Positions 7,408-12,040 of a stretch of DNA of 12,040 nt are shown in pieces. A program made the position numbers and the translations under genes. How positions within the stretch are numbered: position 1 is the first letter of the stretch; each line of letters begins with the position of its first letter. The notes beneath the pieces were generated by a model that worked only from the letters and a program-made list of their open reading frames with translations, ran no database searches and was not told the DNA's origin. Origin of the DNA: Chloroflexi bacterium RBG_16_64_32 (GTDB lineage Bacteria > Chloroflexota > Dehalococcoidia > SM23-28-2 > RBG-16-64-32); the NCBI GenBank assembly GCA_001795235.1, contig MGNZ01000029.1, positions 1-12,040 of the forward strand. Reading direction: 5' to 3'.

Positions 7408-7411
7408 CGAC

Positions 7412-8512
7412 TTGACCCGCCGCCGCACCATCGCCGACATCCCTACGCCTGCCCTCCTCGTCGACGTCCCCGCCATGGAGCGCAACATCCGCCGCATGGC
7501 GGAGTTCTTCGCGGAAGGCCCCTGCCGCCTGCGCCCTCACTTCAAGGCCCACAAGACTCCGGAGATCGCCCGCCGCCAGCTCGCCGCCGGCTCCTGCTCC
7601 GGCCTCACCTGCGCCACCGTCTCCGAGGCCGAGACCGCCGCCGCCTTCTGCGATGACATCCTCATCGCCAACGAGGTCCTCGGCCCGGGCAAGGCGGCCC
7701 GAGTGGCCGCTCTCGCCGGCCGCACCGACATCATGGTGGCCGTCGATTCCCCGGCCGCGCTCCAGGACATCGCCGCCGCTGCGGCCCAAGACCGCGTCGA
7801 GGTCGGGGTCCTGGTGGATGTCAACGTAGGCCTCCCCCGCTGCGGCGTCGCCCCCGGCGAGGAGGCGCTCGCCCTGGCCCGGAACGTCGCCGATACCCCG
7901 GGCGTCCGCCTGCGCGGCGTCATGGGCTACGAGGGCCACGTCGTCGCCATCGAGGAGCGCCCCCGCCGCGAGGCCAGCGCCCGCGAAGCGATGGACCGCC
8001 TGCTCTCCACCGTCCGCGTAGTCCGCGACGCCGGCCTCCCCTGCGACATCGTCAGCGCCGGCGGCACCGGCACCTACGACATCACGGGCCGCATCGACGG
8101 CGTCACCGAGATACAGGCCGGCTCCTACGTCCTAATGGACACCGCATACGCCAGGCTGGACATCCCCTTCGAGCAGGCCATCTCCCTGCTCGGCACCGTC
8201 CTCAGCAGACCCTCCCCGACCGTGTGCGTGGCCGACTGCGGCCACAAGTCCTGCACCTTTGACCACGGCGTCCCGTCGGTGAGGGACATCGTGGGCGCCT
8301 TCGTGCTCCACCTCAGCGACGAGCACGCCCTCATCGCAATTCCCGCGAGCGCCGACATCGCACCCGGAGACCGCATCCAGCTCTGGCCTTCCCACATCGA
8401 TCCCACCATCAACCTCCACGACGTCCTCTACGCCGTGGAAGCCGAAACCGTCGTCGATGTCTGGCCCGTATCCGCCCGCGGCTACCCAGAGACCCGAAGG
8501 GAGCTGCGATGA
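7412..8512 (+). CDS. Fold-type III PLP enzyme, D-threonine aldolase / D-serine dehydratase family
   Basis: A PLP- and metal-dependent enzyme acting on a D-3-hydroxy amino acid, either cleaving it to glycine plus aldehyde or dehydrating it. The 366 residues are close to the usual 370-380. The alanine-racemase-like barrel starts with DIPTPALLVDVPAMERNI. The PLP lysine is K45 in RPHFKAHKT. AGGTGTYDI and EIQAGSYVLMD fit phosphate and cofactor binding. The metal pair is H328-x-D330 in PSHIDPTINLHD. His-x-Asp is, as I recall, the D-threonine aldolase form, whereas D-serine dehydratases have His-x-Cys, so I lean to an aldolase. The TTG at 7412 is chosen for GGAG 10 bases upstream; a longer in-frame start at 7352 would translate the repeat out of frame. 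Its ribosome-binding site lies inside the duplicated gatA end, implying former coupling to gatA. Exact substrate is unknown. Confidence 0.85.
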   Translation: MTRRRTIADIPTPALLVDVPAMERNIRRMAEFFAEGPCRLRPHFKAHKTPEIARRQLAAGSCSGLTCATVSEAETAAAFCDDILIANEVLGPGKAARVAALAGRTDIMVAVDSPAALQDIAAAAAQDRVEVGVLVDVNVGLPRCGVAPGEEALALARNVADTPGVRLRGVMGYEGHVVAIEERPRREASAREAMDRLLSTVRVVRDAGLPCDIVSAGGTGTYDITGRIDGVTEIQAGSYVLMDTAYARLDIPFEQAISLLGTVLSRPSPTVCVADCGHKSCTFDHGVPSVRDIVGAFVLHLSDEHALIAIPASADIAPGDRIQLWPSHIDPTINLHDVLYAVEAETVVDVWPVSARGYPETRRELR

Positions 8513-8565
8513 CCGGCGGTTCCCTCTAACGTCGACGAAGGCCTAGCCAAACCCAGACTTCCCCG

Positions 8566-8838
8566 ATGTCACCAGCGCCCTCCCCCACCGTCGAAGCCTA
8601 CGCCGGCTCCAGCTACCCCGAACGCCCCCTGCGAGTCTTCTGGCGCCGCCGCTGGCGCGATATCGCCCAGATCGAGCACCAGGAGCGGCACCCGGACCGC
8701 CGCTGCTTCATCGTGAGGCTGGTGGCCTCCCGACGCACCCGGGATGACACCAGGCTGCGCCTCTGCTACGATTACGCAAACGACGCCTGGAGCGCTGAAC
8801 CGCTCCCGTCCCACCCACCGGAGGCGACTGCCAAGTGA
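8566..8838 (+). CDS. Small uncharacterised protein, coupled to the aminotransferase gene
   Basis: 90 residues that I do not recognise with confidence. A Pro/Ser-rich start leads into a compact beta-rich segment, YPERPLRVFWRRRWRDIAQI ... RCFIVRLVAS ... LRLCYDYANDAWSAEPL. It resembles small DUF6504-type proteins in its tryptophan and arginine-rich strand pattern (weak, from memory only). No signal peptide, membrane segment or metal motif is visible. The ATG at 8566 has no clear Shine-Dalgarno and follows a 53-base gap after the aldolase-like gene. Its stop overlaps the next GTG by 4 bases (GTGA), and its last codons carry that gene's GGAGG. The ordered strands and coupling make it a probable real gene of unknown role. 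Confidence 0.65.
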   Translation: MSPAPSPTVEAYAGSSYPERPLRVFWRRRWRDIAQIEHQERHPDRRCFIVRLVASRRTRDDTRLRLCYDYANDAWSAEPLPSHPPEATAK

Positions 8839-10016
8839 CCGAAAACGCCTATACCATCAAGCCTGAGTTCATCTCGGATCGAGTAAGGGCCCTACCCTCC
8901 TCCGGAATCCGCCGCTTTTTCGAGCTCATCTCCAACATGGACGGTGTCATCTCCCTGGGCGTTGGCGAACCGGATTTCGTCACCCCAGAGCGCTTCTCTA
9001 AAGCCGCCTTTGACGCCGTTTCCCGCGGCGAAACCCACTACACCTCAAACTACGGCCTGCCCGAGCTGCGTCAGGCTGTCTCTGACCACCTGGAACGCCT
9101 CTACGGCCTCCGTTACGACCCCCGAAACGAGGTCCTCATAACCGTCGGCGTGTCCGAAGGGCTCATGCTCGCCCTAATGGCCATCCTCAACCCCGGCGAC
9201 GAGTTACTCTCGCCAAACCCCTACTACGTCGCCTACCTCCCCACATGCCAGCTCGCCGGAGGCACCTTTGTCCCTGTGGCCACGGGCATGGAGACAGAGT
9301 TCCGTGTCACCGCCCGCGACCTGGAGGCCCACTGCACCGACCGTACCAAGGCCATCCTCCTGGGCTACCCCTCCAACCCCACCGGCGCCCAGATGACCCG
9401 CGAGGGCCTGGTCGAGATCGCCGACCTCGCAGCCAGGCGCGACCTCATCGTCGTCTCCGACGAGATATACGACCGCCTCTCTTACGGCATCCCCCACACC
9501 TGCTTCCCCTCTCTCCCCGGCATGCGGGAGCGCTCGATCCTCTTGGGCGGCTTATCCAAGGCATTCGCCATGACCGGCTGGCGCGTGGGCTGGGCCTGCG
9601 CCCCCGCCGACCTTCTGGAAGCGATGATGAAGATCCACCAGTTCGTCATCATGTCCGCTCCCACTCCCTCCCAGTACGCCGCCCTGGAGGCGATCCGGCA
9701 TGGGGAGGAGGACGCGCAGCGCATGATCGCCGATTTCGACGCCCGCCGCCGCCTCATCGTCGCCGGGCTCAACGATATGGGTCTCACATGCTTCGACCCT
9801 CACGGCGCCTTCTACGCCTTCCCCTCCGTCCGCTCCACCGGCCTCGACGACGTCGAGTTCGCCGAGCGGCTGCTGCTGGAGGAGAAGGTGGCCGTCATCC
9901 CCGGCTCTTCCTTCGGCGATTGCGGCCGCGGCCACGTGCGCTGCTGCTACGCGGCTCCCCGCGACGCCATCGAGGAGGCGCTGGAGCGCATCCGCCGCTT
10001 CGTACGCGGGCTGTAA
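8835..10016 (+). CDS. Class I/II PLP-dependent aminotransferase (aspartate/aromatic type)
   Basis: A cytosolic fold-type I transaminase moving the amino group between an amino acid and a 2-oxo acid. The 393 residues are of normal length. Recognisable elements are LGVGEPDF at 41-48, HYTSNYGLPELR for the substrate loop, NPTG with N181, the pyridine-binding D209 and Y212 (VSDEIYD), the Schiff-base K242 in LSKAFAMTGWRVGW, R250 and the carboxylate-binding R369 (HVRCCYA). It belongs to the AspC/PatA-like group; aspartate, aromatic or alanine specificity cannot be told by eye. The GTG start at 8835 overlaps the preceding stop and has GGAGG at 8820-8824. Beside a D-amino-acid PLP enzyme it may share a pathway, but that is inference. 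It faces the cupredoxin gene, with only 34 bases between the two stops. Confidence 0.92.
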   Translation: MTENAYTIKPEFISDRVRALPSSGIRRFFELISNMDGVISLGVGEPDFVTPERFSKAAFDAVSRGETHYTSNYGLPELRQAVSDHLERLYGLRYDPRNEVLITVGVSEGLMLALMAILNPGDELLSPNPYYVAYLPTCQLAGGTFVPVATGMETEFRVTARDLEAHCTDRTKAILLGYPSNPTGAQMTREGLVEIADLAARRDLIVVSDEIYDRLSYGIPHTCFPSLPGMRERSILLGGLSKAFAMTGWRVGWACAPADLLEAMMKIHQFVIMSAPTPSQYAALEAIRHGEEDAQRMIADFDARRRLIVAGLNDMGLTCFDPHGAFYAFPSVRSTGLDDVEFAERLLLEEKVAVIPGSSFGDCGRGHVRCCYAAPRDAIEEALERIRRFVRGL

Positions 10017-10050
10017 GATACCGGCGACAGGGGATAGCTGCGGCGCGCCG

Positions 10051-10731
10051 CTAGTTCAGGACGACCGTCCCGAACTCGATATTCGGGTGGAAAGCGCAGC
10101 GGAACTGATACGTGCCGGGGTCGTCTATCTTCACGACCACACGTCCCGTCTCGCCTGCCTTGATGGCAAACGGCTGCGGACCGAAGTCGTCTTCCGTCTC
10201 GTACTCGTTGTCCGGCCCGGCCACCACCATGTTGTGGCTCTGCGTCCCCGTGTTCGTCACCAGGAACTCGATAACCTCTCCGGCCTTACCCAAGATCTCC
10301 GTGAGACTGAAGTTGACATCGTTCACGGTGAGGCTGATGGAGTTGTCGGGCGTCTTCCCCGCCACCCGCGGGTCGGGCGTCGCCGACGCATCCCCTGTGC
10401 TCCCCGAGGACCCGCTGGTCACGATAAGGACCACCAGAGCTATCACCACTGTCGCCGCCACCGGCGTCGCGATCAGCCACGGCGACACGTGGAGCCTACC
10501 CACGCGCTCCCACAGGCCACCCTTTCGCTTCGCCCGCTTGCGAGTGGCGCGACTATGCCTGCCGGCGGCCGCCGCCAATGTCAAGCGCTCCTCGCCGCCG
10601 CGCGAGCCCTCCTGCCGAGCGTCTGCCGTCTCTGTGGAGACGTCTTCGTCCGGTGGCCGCTCCCGTGGCTGGTCCGGACGCCGATCACGGGCCCTGCGAC
10701 GGGCGTCCCGTCTCCGCCTTCCTCTACTCAT
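10051..10731 (-). CDS. Membrane-anchored cupredoxin-like protein
   Basis: Probably a membrane-tethered blue-copper-type domain outside the cytoplasm, for electron transfer or copper binding. The 226 residues comprise a very basic, Arg-rich cytosolic segment (1-80), one membrane helix (about 84-105), a short Ser/Gly/Thr linker and a cupredoxin domain (about 128-226). Copper ligand candidates are H166 (QSHNMVV), C212 and H215 (FRCAFHPN). The usual axial Met of the C-x-x-H-P-x-M pattern is replaced by I218, so the copper site would be three-coordinate or use another residue. The ATG at 10729-10731 has AGGTGAT five bases upstream. It is divergent from the solenoid/cyclase operon. A non-copper cupredoxin fold, as in some oxidase-related proteins, is the alternative. 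Confidence 0.8.
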   Translation of the reverse strand: MSRGRRRRDARRRARDRRPDQPRERPPDEDVSTETADARQEGSRGGEERLTLAAAAGRHSRATRKRAKRKGGLWERVGRLHVSPWLIATPVAATVVIALVVLIVTSGSSGSTGDASATPDPRVAGKTPDNSISLTVNDVNFSLTEILGKAGEVIEFLVTNTGTQSHNMVVAGPDNEYETEDDFGPQPFAIKAGETGRVVVKIDDPGTYQFRCAFHPNIEFGTVVLN

Positions 10732-10755
10732 GCTGCATCACCTGGCCTTGGTTAC

Positions 10756-10764
10756 ATACTAGCA
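10756..10764 (-). promoter_or_regulatory. Candidate extended -10 promoter for the cupredoxin gene
   Basis: On the minus strand the sequence reads TGCTAGTAT, a TGn extension followed by a 4/6 match to TATAAT. The predicted start is near 10749, giving a leader of about 18 bases that contains the AGGTGAT ribosome-binding site. No clear -35 is seen. The 16-bp inverted repeat at 10769-10784 lies immediately upstream. Confidence 0.4.
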
Positions 10765-10768
10765 TCCT

Positions 10769-10784
10769 CAGCGCTCGTGCGCTG
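10769..10784. promoter_or_regulatory. 16-bp inverted repeat, possible operator
   Basis: CAGCGCTCGTGCGCTG has perfect 6-bp arms around a 4-base centre. It lies over the -35/spacer zone of the predicted cupredoxin promoter, where a bound repressor would block polymerase. It is not followed by a T-tract on either strand, so it is not a good terminator. The regulator, if any, is unknown. Confidence 0.35.
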
Positions 10785-10880
10785 TGGCATCCCCCAAGTT
10801 TAGGATTCCTTAGGGCCCTCGGCCTAGCAGCCAAAACCGTACTTTCCTGTGGGGCTTTCCCCTACCACCGAGGACACATC

Positions 10881-10896
10881 TGTGACCGGCGTCACA
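10881..10896. promoter_or_regulatory. Perfect CRP-type operator (TGTGA-N6-TCACA)
   Basis: TGTGACCGGCGTCACA fits the CRP/FNR-superfamily consensus for cAMP receptor proteins exactly. Its centre, 10888.5, is 41.5 bases upstream of the start predicted by the -10 box at 10918-10923. This is the class II activator position, overlapping the -35 region, where no good -35 hexamer exists. The downstream operon encodes an adenylate cyclase, so the ligand and target make sense together. Scanning the rest of the window I noticed no second such site. It could also be bound by another member of the family. Confidence 0.7.
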
Positions 10897-10917
10897 CCTT
10901 GCGCGCCCTCCCTGCGA

Positions 10918-10923
10918 TATACT
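10918..10923 (+). promoter_or_regulatory. -10 box of the solenoid/adenylate cyclase operon
   Basis: TATACT, one base from consensus, predicts transcription from the G at about 10930, only 3 bases before the ATG at 10933. The message would be practically leaderless, which agrees with the lack of any Shine-Dalgarno there. Confidence 0.6.
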
Positions 10924-10932
10924 GTCCTCGCC

Positions 10933-11643
10933 ATGAACGCCCGCTTCCAGGTCCCGCCCGGCGCACGCCTCCGCCTCACCGCCTCCTCCGGCGACATTTC
11001 CGTCATCGCCGAGGAGCGGACCGACATCGAGGCCCCCGACAGCGCCCGCGTCGTGACCACCAGCGACGAACACGGCCCCGTCCTCGAGGTCACCTCGCCC
11101 CGCGGCGGATCCCGCGACCTGGAGCTGCGCTGTCCCTCAGGCACCCCCATCTCCGTCGGCACCATCTCCGGCGATGTCCGCCTCCGCGGCGAATTCGGGT
11201 CCGCCACCGTCACGACCACCTCCGGCGACGTATCCGTGGACCGCGCCGCCGCTCTGGACGCCCGCTCCGTCTCCGGCGACCTGGAAGTGGTCTGCTGCTC
11301 CGGCCACTGCCGCCTTAGCACCAAGTCCGGCCACATCGAGGCCGGCGACACCGGGCCCACCGAGGCCACCACCGTGTCCGGCCGTGTCCTCCTCCGCAGC
11401 ACCGCCGGCGGCGTCACCGTCCGTACCGTCTCCGGCAACGTAGAACTGGGCACGGACGGCACCGAGGCCGTCAACGCCCGCACGATCTCCGGTCGCATCA
11501 CCGTCAGGGTGCCGAAGGAGCGGCTCCCCGCCGCCAGGTTGCGCTCCCTCAGCGGCAGGATCGACTGCGACTGCCCGCAGGGCTCCGACTTCCCCCTGGA
11601 GGTGACCTCGGTCTCCGGCAAGATCGAGGTCGAGCCGGCGTGA
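10933..11643 (+). CDS. DUF4097-like beta-solenoid repeat protein
   Basis: 236 residues built from short beta-strand repeats with an S-G-[DNRHK]-[VIL] turn, a DUF4097/putative-adhesin-like beta-solenoid. The Ser-Gly turns start at residues 19, 79, 97, 114, 123, 132, 149, 167, 186, 207 and 228, mostly 9-21 residues apart, for example TSGDVSV, VSGNVEL, ISGRITV and VSGKIEV. No signal peptide, membrane segment or anchor is visible, so it is probably cytoplasmic, unlike the adhesins the family name suggests. The ATG at 10933 is chosen because it follows a -10 box by 9 bases; no Shine-Dalgarno is present and the message looks leaderless. Its stop overlaps the GTG of the adenylate cyclase gene (GTGA), so the two are coupled and probably act together. 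Molecular role is unknown. Confidence 0.8.
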   Translation: MNARFQVPPGARLRLTASSGDISVIAEERTDIEAPDSARVVTTSDEHGPVLEVTSPRGGSRDLELRCPSGTPISVGTISGDVRLRGEFGSATVTTTSGDVSVDRAAALDARSVSGDLEVVCCSGHCRLSTKSGHIEAGDTGPTEATTVSGRVLLRSTAGGVTVRTVSGNVELGTDGTEAVNARTISGRITVRVPKERLPAARLRSLSGRIDCDCPQGSDFPLEVTSVSGKIEVEPA

Positions 11644-12040
11644 GCGGCGGCCGCTCCGCGCCAATCACCACCGCAGAGCTGACCATCATGTTCACCGACC
11701 TCGTTGGCTTCACTGAGTTCATCGCCGACCACGGTGACGCCGTAGTCCTCGACCTCCTCGCCACTCAGGAGCGGCTCGTCCGCGAGTCCCTGCCGCCGCG
11801 GGCGCGCATCGTCAAGGAGCTGGGCGACGGCCTCATGCTCTCCTTTGACGACCCCTGCGACGCGGTAGCCACCGGGCTCACCCTCCAATCACGGTTCGAA
11901 GAGGAGGCCGCGACGTCCGATTTCCCCCTCTGGGTGCGCATCGGCGTCCACAGCGGGCGGCCCGTCCCCCGCCGCGACGACCTCGTAGGCAACGACGTCA
12001 ACATCGCCGCCCGCATCGTCGACCTGGCCGCCCCCGGCGA
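11640..12040 (+). CDS. Class III adenylate cyclase, 3' part beyond the window
   Basis: Makes cyclic AMP from ATP. The first 133 residues are visible and form most of a class III cyclase catalytic domain placed at the very N-terminus. FTDLVGFT carries the metal-binding D20, and KELGDG carries adenine-selecting K59 and the second metal ligand D63. DDLVGNDVNIAARI carries the adenine-selecting D114 (equivalent to Asp in the mammalian DIWGNTVN motif), with N121 and R125 for the ribose and transition state. All key residues are present, so it should be active and ATP-specific as judged from the family. The GTG start at 11640 overlaps the solenoid gene's stop. There is no N-terminal membrane region; any extra domains would lie in the part cut off. 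A CRP-type site upstream of the operon suggests cAMP feedback. Confidence 0.93.
   Translation, partial: MSGGRSAPITTAELTIMFTDLVGFTEFIADHGDAVVLDLLATQERLVRESLPPRARIVKELGDGLMLSFDDPCDAVATGLTLQSRFEEEAATSDFPLWVRIGVHSGRPVPRRDDLVGNDVNIAARIVDLAAPG

Noticed and set aside
7352..7411. Upstream TTG start adding 20 residues to the D-threonine aldolase-like protein
   Set aside because: The extra residues are the gatA-end repeat read out of frame. Homology begins after the TTG at 7412, which has a well-placed GGAG.
8508..8528. Six-codon open frame (MTGGSL) overlapping the stop of the aldolase-like gene
   Set aside because: Too short to support and without its own ribosome-binding site; probably chance.
10039..10050. 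12-bp palindrome GCGGCGCGCCGC between the convergent aminotransferase and cupredoxin genes, as a bidirectional terminator
   Set aside because: The stem would be 4 bp with a 4-base loop and no T-tract on either side; short GC palindromes are common at this base composition.
10824..11888. 354-codon minus-strand open frame covering the CRP site, solenoid gene and cyclase start
   Set aside because: Ser/Arg/Thr-rich shadow of two recognisable plus-strand genes; it would run through their promoter.

Overview
The window is about 12 kb of GC-rich bacterial chromosome. It looks like Chloroflexota, possibly the Dehalococcoidia/SAR202 side. That placement is an inference: the clues are GC-rich codon use, a class A penicillin-binding protein with a long Thr-Pro tail, a KimA-type potassium transporter, GTG and TTG starts with 4-base start/stop overlaps, and the general gene mix. 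No rRNA gene or other firm taxonomic marker is present.

Layout. (1) 1-2217, minus: a KimA-like K+ importer with an unusual N-terminal extension, cut by the window edge only at its extreme C-terminus. (2) 2393-4774, minus: a bifunctional peptidoglycan glycosyltransferase/transpeptidase. (3) 4775-5079: a divergent intergenic region with a strong extended -10 promoter that starts a plus-strand operon. (4) 5080-6860: gatC-gatA, two subunits of the tRNA-dependent amidotransferase. (5) 6861-7353: a hicBA toxin-antitoxin module wedged between two direct copies of the last 54 bp of gatA (52/54 identical). (6) 7412-10016: a fold-type III PLP enzyme of the D-threonine aldolase/D-serine dehydratase family, a small uncharacterised gene and a class I/II aminotransferase. 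(7) 10051-10731, minus: a membrane-anchored cupredoxin-like protein. (8) 10732-10932: a divergent control region. (9) 10933-window end, plus: a DUF4097-like beta-solenoid protein overlapping the start of a class III adenylate cyclase, cut by the window edge.

Two things stand out. First, the hicBA module lies exactly between an intact gatA 3' end and a second, slightly decayed copy of it. This is the geometry of an element inserted at, and restoring, the 3' end of a housekeeping gene. The second copy still supplies the Shine-Dalgarno sequence for the next gene. Second, the solenoid/adenylate cyclase operon is preceded by a perfect CRP-type palindrome (TGTGA-N6-TCACA). Its centre falls at -41.5 from the start site predicted by a TATACT -10 box, the classical class II activator position. 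The cyclase product, cAMP, could therefore feed back on its own synthesis, and the predicted transcript is almost leaderless.

Functionally the window mixes cell-envelope and osmotic functions (K+ import, peptidoglycan synthesis), translation (GatCA), amino-acid metabolism and second-messenger signalling. I see no phage, transposase, integrase, CRISPR array or RNA gene.
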